Source: Anarhynchus alexandrinus (taxonomy: Eukaryota; Chordata; Aves; Charadriiformes; Charadriidae). Taken from it: a DNA stretch of 64,000 nucleotides. Within the stretch, counting starts at the first letter, position 1, and each line of letters begins with the position of its first letter. The notes beneath the pieces are model-generated. The model had not been told where the DNA came from. It did not search any database and saw nothing but the letters and a program-made list of their open reading frames with translations. A program made the translations under genes and the position numbers. Below, in pieces: positions 48,589 to 60,574 of the stretch. The stretch is from contig VUYV01000037.1 of NCBI GenBank assembly GCA_008711295.1, positions 1,354,825 to 1,418,824 of the forward strand. Direction: 5' to 3'.

Positions 48589-50384
48589 TGCTGAATATAA
48601 TGCACTGAGGGGATGCCCTGGCAGAAGTCTCTGTCACCTGTAAGCAGCAGGGCTTATGCTCCCCTGATGATGACAGCAGTGTTCTTGAGCAGCCAGTAGC
48701 CTGGATCAGGATGCATTCTCTCTCCCAGAAGAATAACACCATTATAGTCAATTTTCCATCAGGGTGGAAACTGTCCTGCCAGGCAGATAAAAAAAGTTTC
48801 CTGCAGCATGTCCTTGCCCCTGACAACCACATGAGATGAAGCCCAGTTCAGCTCTGAACACAGTGGCAGTTAACTCTTTGTCCCCACTAAATCTGTGCTT
48901 GGGATGGAGCTATAGAATGGATGAGACATGGAAGCGGGGACACCAAATGAGGTTGTACACAATGAGACAGATACAGTGAACTGGCAATGCTGTGGTAGCC
49001 AAGCAACTGCAGGAGAAAGCCACAATGATGGATCTCATCTCCAGCACAAGCCCTCAATATCCAAACAGAGGACATATGGCTTGGGGTGTTGATAAAAGCA
49101 AGAGCAGCAAGTAAAACGAGTACTTCAGTTTTTTGTTTTAACAACTTCATAATACCCTTATCCTGCCAAAAATCTCCTCCAAAATACCCAACACCCCAGC
49201 AAACATACATGAAGAACAATCCATTCATCAGAACATCCAGGTCAGCTTTCTACCCATCAATCTAGATATGGAGATGGAAGCTATCAAGGTAGTAAGTGAT
49301 TTAACTTACACTTTCCCCTCATGTAGAGCCAGAAACCTGCATTTATCTTGACAACATTTCATTAAACAATGGTTTATCTGTTCAAGTTAACTCAATGGGA
49401 ATGGAAATTCATTTTAAATCTTGATGCTAGAAGACAACAGCTCCTGTGTCGCTGGTAGCCCATTTGATATAGGAAACTGCAAATGACCAAATGTTCTTGA
49501 TGTACCCTTGGCAAAATGTTGCATCCCAAAGAAGGTGGTGAGGAGAGGGAAGAAATTTGTGTGACAATCTTGGCTAGTCATGCCTGCCAGAGAAGAGCAG
49601 CTTTGTTCTTTAATGGATATTATTGCAAATACCTTATGAAAAATATCTTCTGATTATGCCCCTAACAGGGAAAGGTACGGAATTTTTACGTGGCATTGAA
49701 CTGATAAGCCATAATATTTTTTAAATAATTGTTATTTCTCAGTTAGGAATAATGTATCTTCAGTTTTTTTAAATTGTTTGTAATGATTTCTCCGAGGCGC
49801 CACATCACTATGGCATCTCAGCATTCAATGCAATTATCCAAACACGCCTATTAGGTAGGAAAAGCTACATTATTCCCACAGCAAAGAAAGGGAACTTCAC
49901 ACTACAGATTTCTCCTTCAAAACAAATGTATATGAAGGTCACTAGTACTGTTAGCAATAGAGGCTTGAGTCTTGCTTACATTTTGCAGTGCTTTCACCAC
50001 AAACCTCCCCTTTTTCATATAATGGAGGGATGGTGAACATTCATCATCCTCAGAGCTTATGCCAAAAGGGTCTTCTCCATTTATGCTTTCTCTTTAAACC
50101 AGGAAAGTTTGAATGTGGATCTATATCCATTGACAACATTGACAACCCATTGCCCAACAAACTAAAATACCAAACAGGAAAACTCCAGAACTAGGGATCT
50201 TTGGATTTAAGTCCCAGCCTCAAATAAACAACCAGATAAGATTTTTATTTTTGTAGCTGCCTCTAGATTTGCCTTGCTTCACATTCACTGTAATTTTTTT
50301 CTGCAACCCAAGGACGTGTCAAATCTAAATTCTTGTCACAGGCGTTGAGGTGAGCACAATGGCTGATACAGACCCATGGGAATT
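48589..50384. other. unique non-coding DNA, no gene seen
   Basis: No exon or repeat family recognised. Frames overlapping 48308-48832 on the minus strand are antisense to the CR1 and its flank. Confidence 0.55.
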
Positions 50385-50437
50385 TTCAACCTGATCTGCA
50401 GTCCTTACTCACTCATATTTATGTAGCATTGATGTGC
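50385..50437 (+). repeat. possible ancient amniote CR1-type relic
   Basis: GGAATTTTCAACCTGATCTG and GCAGTCCTTACTCACTCAT resemble the 'cctgatcctgcagtccttactca' segment of old amniote CR1-like repeats. It is short. Confidence 0.45.
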
Positions 50438-51936
50438 ATAAGGGCTTCTAACACTGCTTTCTTTAGTACCTGTCCCTGACCTGAAGTACAGAGCCACAGC
50501 ACAGGCTTAGACAGACAAACCATATTGTACCTGAAATATAAATAACCATTCAAGTGACTTTCCCCTGCAAGCCTCCATATGCTTCACGCTCCCAAACCTC
50601 ACTGAAGAATTCCAACCAGAAATTGTCTCAGTTCTTCCAAAACCCCCAGATAATGCCACCAGAACGTTAATATTCAGTTTGATGCCAGTCTGGACCAAGA
50701 TCTAATTGATAACTTCTGAAAGTAGGCAAGCTACACTGCAACTTGAGGTTTGAAAATTCTTATTAAAGTCTTCTGTGCATTTCCCTTAGTGACAGCTAGC
50801 CAAACGACCGTTCAGGTAAAACAGACAAGGTGGGAGGGATCAGGCTGAACACTGACATTTTCATGCCACCACTGCAGTGTGGCAATCCAAGCTGGGGGCA
50901 CCAAAGACAGCAAGAGAGAACACATGCATGAAATGAGGTGTAATTTGTACAAATAAAGGCCTCAAGACCAAATCATAGCATTACAGTCTGCAGATGCCTG
51001 GGCTGCAGAACAGTACAGAAATACACCATTCAGTCTTAGCTAACTCGTTTAACTTTTTGGCAGGGTAAATTTTCCCATGCCAAAGTTCATGCTATGGGGT
51101 CTAAAGCGCTACTATAACCTGAGCTATATTCTTAGAAGTGATTTCACATCTTTCTATACTGCATTACATTGCAATATACAGACATTCCTTGCTTTGCTTT
51201 GCACACATGCAGGTATCTATTTAGCCACTACAATCTCTGCTCTAAATTTTTTTCTTTTACTTTTTACCTTTCACTCTTCACTTTGGATTTTCTAAAAGTT
51301 GTTCCCACTACCCTTTGCCAGTTTTTTCCAGTGATTCTCTACTGACTCACATATGTGAGAGGCAGATTCCAAAAAGGAAAATATACTCCTTGTGCAAAGA
51401 AAAAAAAAAAAAAAAAAAAAANAGTCTGCCCCCAAAATTTATAAAGTGGGCAAAACCCCAATAAATCTTGCCTTTTTATTTGTCATTTGGGCTTTGCACC
51501 TTAAAAATACACTTAGGTTAGAATTCAGAGATTTTTTCCCCCACAATCTCAGGCCAAAGAAAATTACTAAAAAGTATAGATTTCCTTACCTACTCATTTG
51601 AGTCTAGAAACCAGAGCTTTCAGTAAATCACCAGACCATGCAGCAGCTGGGCTAGAGTCACAAGAAAAAGGCAGGAATACTAATGCTCCACACCTGATTC
51701 TGTAGCTCTGGAGGAAGAGGGCAACAAAAGGGTAAGGAGAATTTATGAAACACATGGTTAAAACCAGCCACTTAATTCTTTCACCTGCTCCTCTCTCTTT
51801 TTTCCAACTGTGTTATGGAGCAGACAGAGCAAGAAAATCAAGCATAGGCAAGAGGGCACCAACCCAAACTCAGAGACACCAATATACCTTCTTATGAACT
51901 CTGTGTCTTTGTACTACAAGTATTTTCTAATGACCC
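50438..51936. other. unique non-coding DNA with A22 run
   Basis: A poly-A run at 51400-51421 is followed by an N at 51422. No CR1, SINE or processed-gene sequence is recognisable upstream of it, so it is not a clear retroposon tail. No gene seen. Confidence 0.5.
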
Positions 51937-51996
51937 CTGTCAGGCACAGGATGTTGGGCTGTTCAGACCTTTTACCTAACCCAATCTATATTGAGC
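51937..51996 (+). repeat. ancient CR1-type 3' end relic
   Basis: GTCAGGCACAGGATGTTGGG, CTGTTCAGACCTTTTACCTA and ACCCAATCTATATTG follow the order of the sauropsid CR1 terminus 'aggcacaggatgctgggctagatggacctttggtctgacccagtatgg'. The block is shortened by a few bases and mutated. Confidence 0.65.
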
Positions 51997-53734
51997 CATT
52001 GGGTCACCTATACCTTGTCATCATATTACAGTCCTATAAAGCCTGTGTGGACTCTCGATTACTAGTTCTGTGATTTTACTGTGTGCGTGTCACAATCACA
52101 TTGGCTAGGTACTACACAGACACAGAAAGGAAAAAAGTTACTTCCGCTTCAAAGAATTGTACTCTCTAGTTAACATCTGGCTCTATTTTTATTTTGTAAC
52201 TTCAAGAAAAGTTTGTGGGAACAAACCTTTGTATTGTAGGCAAATGTCATCTTCAATGTTCTGAGAGGGAAATTCTGCAAATTAAGTGTAGGCAGAAGTG
52301 GGTAGTAACCCCCTTCCATGGATATAAATCATAGCTTTTCTTTTCTTCTCCAAAGGCAGGATTCACCATTAAATCCCACTGGGAGAGGGGTGTGCCATCA
52401 TTTCTTATGCGGGTGAATGCAGAAAAGGCTAAAAAAAGCTTGGCTTTATGGCCAACTACCTTGTGTTTCTGTGAAAAGTTCATCAGTTCCAATATCACAC
52501 TTACACAATTATCTCCTGTTCTCTCAGACATCCTGATTTAAGCCCCAAGAAATCCAGGAATTTAACAGTTAGTGCAATGAAGTATCTTTATTATTGAAGA
52601 GGAACTAGCTTTATTGTAACGCAGCTGCTTACTGCTCCAGTGGGATAAAACAAAATAATTAAGAGCAAAGATGTCTGATATTTAACTAGTGCTGTATTTA
52701 AATAACTCACTATTGCTATTTTACGGTGAGATAATTGTCTACTAAAATATAAGCAGTCATTTCAAGTAAATAGTATTATTCCTACCTATAATTAAAAATG
52801 ACTCTTAACATTTAAACACTACCTTTATTTCAGAAGGATCCCAAAATGCTATGAAAACTATTTTGTTCCAGAACACTTACATTTAACTTTATCCACGCAG
52901 AAATGCAGACACTTCTACAAGAGATCTGCTCCATAATGGGTCAGGCTATGGAACAGGCAGCTGGAGAGAAAGTATGAGGAGTGTAATCGTTTGGAAGTAC
53001 AAAAGGAATTTTGCCTGGGCAAAAACTCATTCTCTAAGCCGGAATCTCTCCAAGACACTGGACCTAAAACCCTAAAGCAAATGAAAAACGGTGATGTTTC
53101 ACTTTGTTAATAGTCGTGTAATTAATCGTTTTCCTTTTATATAGCATTACACTAATCACACATCAATTTGGTTCACATAGGTGGGGAACAGAGCTCTAGT
53201 ATTTATATTCACATCATTTTTCAGAGGAAATTTTGTTTAAAACCAGATGCATCAAAATTCACAGTATTTGATCTCTTACTATATAAAGAAATCCAACACC
53301 TGTATATGTTAATATGTCAGAGACATTTAGAAATAAAAGATAAAGGTGAAAAATGCACTTTCTTGTCATTCTTTTTCTGTTAGGCAGGTTTTCAGTAGAG
53401 AAAAGTTTTCCAGTTTTTATGGATCATGGCTGTGACAGATGAAATGTCTGTGCAGCACAGAATTTATTTTTCTTGCAGAAATAAGATTCTACCAGTTATG
53501 CCAGGAGATGGCAAGTTTTATGTGCTTGTTTCAATTGAAAACATCTGCACTAGATAATATATGCCGCTGGGTCACATGTTAAATAACACTATTATATGTG
53601 ACTGCATATAACGGCTGTTTTGCATCTTCTTTATAATGGTTTGTAACTAAGCAGAATTGTCTTGGATCATTAATTGAATTTGCTGTAACATTAACCCTTA
53701 ATGCATTTATACTTCTTAGTTTTTCAATTAATTA
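51997..53734. other. unique non-coding DNA, no gene seen
   Basis: No exon or repeat family recognised. 52560-52800 and 53560-53730 are TAAT/ATTA-rich and resemble candidate conserved elements. Confidence 0.5.
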
Positions 53735-53785
53735 AGGTCTGATTCAGCTAAATACTTGAATATGAGCCATCTCCAGAAATATGTC
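53735..53785 (+). repeat. ancient amniote CR1-type relic (plus)
   Basis: GGTCTGATTCAGCTAAATAC followed by TTGAATATGAGCC resembles the amniote repeat 'gcctgattcagcaaagcacttaagcatgtg'. It is short but colinear. Confidence 0.55.
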
Positions 53786-54119
53786 AGGTACCTACATTAC
53801 AACTCAAGTACAAAAGGCGCTCTCAAATCACCTGCTTGCCTCCTAAAATCTCAGATGCCCACGGATTTTTTTTTTACGAGAATTTCCAAACCATCCAGTT
53901 TTCTGCTTCTGAACACATCAGTGCTAAAGGGCTCCTTGCCCAAAACTGTGTGCATCTATTTTATTTGAACTTATAATGTCTAGAGGGTTGCCTAACTAGG
54001 TTTTGCAAACCTGATTTGCCAAAGCACCCTAGATGCTGGATGAAGTTTGCAAGAGTGGCAAAACATTGCTAAAGTACAGGCCTACTCCCACCACCATCAG
54101 CATCACCGCTTGCATCTTT

Positions 54120-54168
54120 CCAGTTAGGCACATGCTTGAACACCTCACTGGAACCTGGGTAACTGTGG
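54120..54168 (-). repeat. ancient amniote CR1-type relic (minus)
   Basis: The plus strand reads GTTAGGCACATGCTTGAACA and CCTCACTGGAACCTGGG, the reverse complement of the same 'cagcaaagcacttaagcatgtgcttaa' repeat seen at 53735. Confidence 0.55.
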
Positions 54169-57100
54169 TTATCCAGCCAGGTTTTTCAAGGATTGACTTA
54201 AAATCCGACATGCCTGAAAATCCCAGTATTGGCTCTTAATTGGAAGCTGGCCCACAGTGGAATTCTAATGAAAAATTAGCATTCACATTAAGACTCCCTA
54301 GAATTGAGTAAATGATAGAGAAAGCAATGTGGAATGGAAGAGGGTGTCTCATGTCCCATTTGTCCTAAAACTTCTAAAAGTTCACAATTACATTCTAGTT
54401 ATACCAATTAGTGGCTTGTTGAAAACTGAATCTTTTTGGCTTCCCAGTTCTCCCTCACTTATGAATTAAATCTGGAAATGATTTCTAGATAAGAGTTACA
54501 TCAATGTAAGACTGGTGTGTTTGGCCCTCTTCCCAAATATTTGTAACACTGGAATCCAACACATTCCATCGCATGATAACAGAATAATGTGTTGAGAAAG
54601 AATGAAAGCATCTTAGAAAGCAATGTGCCTTCTATAAACACTTGGCTACAACTTGTGGGAACAGGTTTCAAAAACATGGATATAAACTTATTCAACACAC
54701 ACTGGTAACCAGGAATCTTCTGTCCTCAAACCAGGACACTTCTGATCATGATATACATACAGCTGGTTTGCTTCTGCTAAATGAAAGTATCGATGATATA
54801 ATCCACAGTCATTTGCTTTCCTGGAAGTCTATATTGAAGCTGATAAAGGCTAATGATTGGAAGTTTAGATAGCCCTACCCAACTTCTCTGCCAGGCTCCT
54901 AGGAGAAGAGATAATAGATTGTCTCACGCTTCCTGAGTCTAGATCGGTCCTATTCTAACAACTACATAAATGAAAGGTGCAGAGAAATGAAACGAGGCAT
55001 ATTATTGTACCAGATGGTCCATTCTAGAACAATTCACATGCAGGTCTAGAATAAACTGTGGGTCCAATACCCACTAAATGCATTTGCAGACTGTTCCAAT
55101 AGTTTCAGTCCAGTTTCCTTACTTTGATCAGGACTGCAGAATTGACACATTTTTATGTGTTGCTTGCTTTCAGGATTTAATCTCATTTGTTTAACAGCAT
55201 TATAACTTCCACTGGCAAGAGTTTATTCATTTATTTTGACATTCATATGGGCTACCATTGTAATTGTTTCACTATCTCAGTATCCATCATAATGGGATCT
55301 CAGCAGGATTTTCTCTTAGTAATCTCACTTTATAATTAGGGGTATCATATCCAGTCTTCTAATCAAACTGGCAGAAGTATAGTGGTTGCATGTAAATCAT
55401 TTTATGTGTGTTCCCAAGCTAGCAACCTGTGAAGCCCAGATCCAACAAGTGCTCAAGTGTATTTACGCTCAGTGAACTACTGCTAATAGCTTCACAGTGT
55501 CTATTTAACATGGCACCAAAAGGAAGTCTTCCCCATTTCTGAGTAACAAAAAAGGTTTTCTTTAGGACCCACAACATAGTTCTCCATTTCCTCCACTCCT
55601 CCCAAGTCCCTTTCCATTACATAATATTGCCTTTATATTCAACATGATAACCTGTCATCACCTAATACAATGGGATGGGAAATATTGCAAACATTTTCAT
55701 AAATTTATTTTCTTTCAGGTTGGGTACTTGCTGCTATTGAGCTGGATCCTAATTCCAAGTAAAGTTTGGACAGCACATAGAAATAATCCCGGCTTCATCA
55801 GGGTAGCCCTCCCCAAACCAGATAGCCCACTGTCAGATCCCCATACTATTTCTCAGCCATCTGTTGCTGGGATTTTTTGCTTTATGGTGAAAGAATGCAC
55901 ATGCGTTATGCTTTCTTTTTTCCATTCCTTTCCTTCTTATCAGTAGATTCAATAAGAAATATGAGAGTCCTGTAAACAGGGCAGTAAAACAATGTTCTGT
56001 ATTAATGCTACTTAGGAATGAGATTTCCTGTAACATTTGCACGCTCCCTGAAATGAACCAAATATGCAGAGAATTGCAGGCCAAGCCCAGAGACAGCTAA
56101 CTGATCCTGATTTAACAAGTGCTATTACACAGAGGGGGAGGTCTCTCTGATAATGGCACAGAGAAGTTCTGCATGTATTTAACACAGCTGCCGTCTAAAT
56201 TCTGAAATGCCATGGAATAACTACAGATGAGGAAAAGGTTGATATCTGTCTCTGGGAGGGACAAACAAGCTGTCATATGAAAGCATGAAGTCAGCAAAGA
56301 TGTTTTTTAAACTATCATGGGCTGCACCGTGACAAAGAAAGGACAACACAATTTATTGGGAATCAAATGCCGTTTTACTAACAAAATTTTGGCACTGAAT
56401 ATGGACCTTTTACCACATCACACTGATTTAAGGGGAATAAATTGCACCACCTAATTAAAAAGAATACAGATAATACAAAAGGACAGAGGCAGGGTTAAAG
56501 CTGACATTGGAGAGCTGTAATTTGCAACAAAAATCTGGAAATCAAAAGCCTGCTGGCAAGGCATCCACTGAAGTGAATGAGGTGACAAATACACGCGCTG
56601 TCAAGAGGGCGCCTGTACATCAGCTAGTGTTATAGTCTACTATTTTACTCAAACAAGTTTCCAGGGTTAGGAACAAAGTCAGAGAGTTCAACAATGAAAC
56701 TTTTTTGTCGGCTCATCAAAACTGAAACTCTTTGCAGGCAAAGGATTTGGTTTCTACAAGGATCCCCACTTATAAAAGTTGTTCGTTTGTTTTATTTTAT
56801 TTTTTTTTTATTTTTACTGTTGAGGTATTCTAGTTCAAAAGGACTGCTTTGAAACACTGAAACACTGGGAAGTTTGGGCTGAAAAGGACACTGTGCTCTG
56901 AGTTGCTAGGAAATTAACGACAAAATTCTGCTGACCCAATCCCTTCCCCTCCAGCCTAGGTAATTAATTTAGAAACATTCTTGAGACCTTCAGCATTACA
57001 TCCTGTTCAGAAGAGGAGCTAGTCTGAAACCTTTTGAGATAGGAAGCCCAACTTTTATTTTGTTTTACTAAGGATCTTCCACTGTTGCCAGAGAGTCTGT

Positions 57101-57339
57101 TGTTACACATGGTTGTTTTCCTTCACTGTCTGCAAGTGAGAAGTTTGCTCACACTGAACATTGACAGGAGGCAGCTCTGTCAAAACTGCTTTTGAAACAG
57201 GATCATCTGAACAGAGCTGCTGTTATCATTTCAGAGCAGTCCTGATTTTGGGGGTTCTCTCTATATATGTATATTTTTGTTTTAGCAGAAAGCCAAGCAT
57301 AAACAGATCAACTTCTCATGAGAAAATGAAGCAAAGGGA
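54169..57339. other. unique non-coding DNA, no gene seen
   Basis: No gene or clear repeat recognised. Open frames are at most about 100 codons (55644-55946) and have no motif. A T-rich stretch is near 56785-56815. Confidence 0.5.
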
Positions 57340-57480
57340 GAAAATGTTCTTGCTCAGGAGTGGCAAGCAGGTCAGCGGTTAAGGCAGCAGGAGTGGTTGA
57401 GGAGAGAAGCCAGGTTCAGATAAGGAACAGATTCTGTTCCTCCTTGCTGTGTTGCATCGCTTTTCCTATATTTAGGTTCA
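57340..57480 (+). repeat. possible MIR-like SINE
   Basis: CAGCGGTTAAGGCAGCAGGA, then AAGCCAGGTTCAGAT and CCTCCTTGCTGTGTTGC can be placed in MIR order (tRNA-like head, B-box-like GGTTCA, then the 'acttactagctgtgtgac' core). Divergence is high. Confidence 0.38.
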
Positions 57481-57519
57481 AGCCAATGAGACCCATGGAA
57501 GGCTCTTCTAGAGTAACCA

Positions 57520-57740
57520 CGCAATCAGTGAACATGGGGCTGGGAAGGACCTAAAAAGGTGAACTCCCTTTCTCCACGTAGGATCAGCTCTACCTGCACG
57601 GTCCTGTTGGCCTCTGCTCCCAATCTGCAGTGGCTAACAACTCGTTTCCTTCAGTATTTCATGATTAATGTTTTTCTTCACTTTTCTCTAGAATCTCTTC
57701 TCCTGATCCAAATCTTTGCAGAACCACAGTACCCAGAATT
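57520..57740 (-). mobile_element. old, decayed CR1 LINE 3' fragment
   Basis: On the plus strand ACATGGGGCTGGGAAGGACC, AAAAAGGTGAACTCCC and GGATCAGCTCTACCTGCACG followed by GTCCTGTTGG correspond to the reverse complement of a CR1 3' end: 'ggttggaagggacctcagaaggtcatc...gcaggatcagctctacctagacc...cctg'. Beyond 57620 the similarity is weak. No open frame. Confidence 0.6.
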
Positions 57741-58228
57741 AGGCTGAATATTTTAGCCATTGCCTCACCACTTCTAAAGAGAATGGGAGAATTACACCAT
57801 GTGTCTTACAAATATTACTCTTGCTTACGTCCCCCAATATGGTGTTTAACATTTTTCAAAGAAGTATGAGATTGTTGTCTTAGTCATTGTGCCATTAACT
57901 ACAGCCATATATTTCTTTTCCCTTGTAACAGGACAGTGATATCTGACGCAACTACGAGACAGAATTTGACCCCCCAAAACTTTCATTGACGGTGCATGTG
58001 AGAAAAAAGAGAAAAATAAAAGATTAACTTTCAGGTCTCTGGTAAAAGAGCAATGCGCTCTTCACTTGAAATGGAACGAGTGAGCTACAAAGTCACTGAG
58101 TTACATTAAAATGGAAATCCCCAAGATACCGTTTTTTGAAAATCACTTTTCAGAGAATAACAGTGAAGCAAGAGAATTTATAGGTACAGTAATTTTGCCC
58201 TTGATAGCATAATTGCCATTACTATTCA
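57741..58228. other. unique non-coding DNA, no gene seen
   Basis: Nothing recognisable. A possible weak piece of old repeat (AGACAGAATTTGACCCCCC near 57960) is too short to call. Confidence 0.5.
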
Positions 58229-58326
58229 GGTTCCTAGAGGGTCTGATTTTACAGCGGTGCTGAGCAGCTGCAGTCTCCATTGATTTCTGGTGGAACTGCA
58301 AATGATCCGGACTTTTGAAAAATCCA
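58229..58326 (+). repeat. ancient amniote CR1-type relic with self-complementary core
   Basis: GGTCTGATTTTACAGCGGTG, CTGAGCAGCTGCAGTCTCCA, TTGATTTCTGGTGGAACTGC and GGACTTTTGAAAAATCCA follow the order of the widespread amniote repeat 'gcctgattttcagaggtgctgagcacctgcagctcccattgacttcagtgggagctgc...tctgaaaatcaggcc'. The original is nearly palindromic and traces of that symmetry remain. Confidence 0.82.
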
Positions 58327-60479
58327 TACCCACTGTGATCCAATCCTTATGAAAAAATACTACCCTTTTTCACATTACTTGAAAGTTATTTATTTCCCTC
58401 AGTTGGTATTTCTGATACAATTCTCCAATAAATAATAAATCACACAAAGAACATCCTTCAAAACATCTGATATCTAGCCAATGCTTTGCATGTCTAGAAA
58501 GTGCCTATTTTTTTAATATTTTGGCAAGTTGCTTTTTAGTGTCAACCAGTCAAAGATTTGTTCTTGGACACAAGCTATCTCTGTGTATGTATCTTGGCAG
58601 GGCTTGGCAGCTAATAGCACGCAGCCTGAACCTGCTACAGCACTCGGAGCTTATACAAATCACTGGGTCAGAGCTCAGCAGGCTGTGCAATACACTGGAG
58701 CAGATACCATGTGCAACAGGTTTGGACACTGGAACTACTTCTGAAGTTGTCAGTGGTTTTTTTTATAAATAGTTTCAGTATTTGAAATGAGCTAACAGGA
58801 AATAATCCCGATCTTTTCTCCGCTGGGCAGATTAATTTCAAAGTCACATTCTTTGTTGTATTTTAGAAATTAAAGTTTGTGTCTAAACAGCTGCTGATTT
58901 TTTTTTTTTTTTTTTTTTTTTTTGTTTGAAGAAANTTTTTGCATTCGGAGGACAGGGAAGTGAAGTTCTGATGCAGGAGAATTAAACATGCCTAACTTCC
59001 TCATTGGCAAAACTGTCATGATGCTATTAACTATAAAGGAAGAAAGTAAAGCAGAAATGAAGGGAATAGGCCATCGTTTGAATAATGCACATTTTGAATG
59101 AATAATTAGGCACAAAACAACAGGAGAAAGCAAATATAAACGCCAAAGGGGACCTCAGTGGAGTACTAAATCAACACTATCATACAAAAGAGGGTGCGTG
59201 AATACAATTATAAACATATATTTACATATTTTACGTGCTCCCATTAAATAAAATCTACCATGTATGGATAGCTGATTTATAACAATTTATTTGATCAATG
59301 GGATAGGATTTTGTTTGTGAGAAAGTTACCAAATCCCCACAGAAAATGTTCTGAGGCCAGATGCATGCTCTGTCAACCATTCTGCAAATAAGTATATTGG
59401 ACTCAAGCATTTTACCAAATTCAGTTTCAGGGGGAGGGGGTGTTTAATTTTTCCATAATTAAAATATGCTGGTCTTCCAGAAAAGTTGCTTAAACTATGT
59501 CATATGTCTAATAGTTCAACATAAATAATGAATAATCTCAAGGCAAACAGGGCTCAAAAAACCCCTAAGCTTTAAGTTATTCATTGAAAATATTCAGAGA
59601 CTACTGACAAATAAAAATGGCATTCAAAGAAATCAGGACTAATTCATGAATGATTCACAAACAGAAGAAACAGCTGAATTTATAATTAATATTCTTTACT
59701 TCAATAGTTCAACCACAAGAAATAACCCTATTTGAATGAAAAGTAGTGACCTGAGTTGCTTACCAAGGAACCATAGGACACTATATAATATTCCACAGTA
59801 TCTCAGGAAAAATAAGACTAGCTATATGACCAGACATATTGTGAATAGTAATCTGTCGAGTGAGTAAGTTGACTAATATGCTGTTTCACCATACTAAATT
59901 GTTCTACATTTGCATTCTGTGCATTGTCTCCTGAAGAAAGCTCAAAACCATGACTTTTTAAAAAGGTGTGGAAAGGAATTAGAGTAAGACTGATGAGATT
60001 CCTAGGAATACAAAGGAACTCCTCTTGAACAACAACTTGTTCAAAATGTTTCAAAGTGTCCTGTATCACTGATTTTTCCTAAAATTGAAAAATTGGGGGG
60101 TTTACATTAATTTTACATTAAAATTATTCATGATAAGGAAGATAATTTTAGGTCCAAAACATCTTCAGAACATTTTCCTTCATAAAATATTCCAAAATTC
60201 TGGCACTTTGATCAGGTTAAAAGAAAAAAAGCTGAAAGCTTAGATTTTCCATCAAATTAGAATTGTTCTTAGAGAATACACTTCTAAGTACAAGACAGTC
60301 AATAAAAATGTCATATAATTTGTCTTCCAGATGAAAACAGAATTTCTGAATTCTTTTCCTATTTAAATTTAATTTAAATGGTCAACTGAAAAGAAATAGC
60401 CAAATGCTATTTTGACAAAATGTTTCATGACATAAAAAAAAAAAAAATACAGTGTTCCCATTCCAATGAATATTTNTGC
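58327..60479. other. unique non-coding DNA with T26 run
   Basis: A T26 run at 58898-58923 is followed closely by an N at 58935. A second N is at 60476, after an A-rich run at about 60434-60447. No gene or repeat family recognised. Confidence 0.55.
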
Positions 60480-60574
60480 CCATGGCAGGAGAGTTGGAAC
60501 TACATGATCTTTAAGGTCCCTTCCAACCTAAACCATTCTACAATTCCATGATAAGTCTACAATTCCATGATAAG
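60480..60574 (+). mobile_element. short CR1 LINE 3' end with duplicated tail
   Basis: GAGTTGGAACTACATGATCT, TTAAGGTCCCTTCCAACCTA and AACCATTCTACAATTCCATG are a plus-strand CR1 3' terminus only about 60-75 bp long. It ends in an exact 19-bp tandem duplication (60537-60555 and 60556-60574) built on TCTACAATTCCATGATAAG. It is extremely 5'-truncated. Confidence 0.85.

Noticed and set aside
48308..48832. 174-codon minus-strand frame
   Set aside because: Largely antisense to the C-terminal part of the plus-strand CR1 ORF2.
51380..51422. Poly-A tail of a processed pseudogene
   Set aside because: No open or decayed coding sequence recognisable upstream and no flanking duplication seen.
52921..52965. 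Another 'actgggtcaga' CR1 terminus
   Set aside because: Only about 10 bases (AATGGGTCAGGCT) match, with no neighbouring blocks in order.
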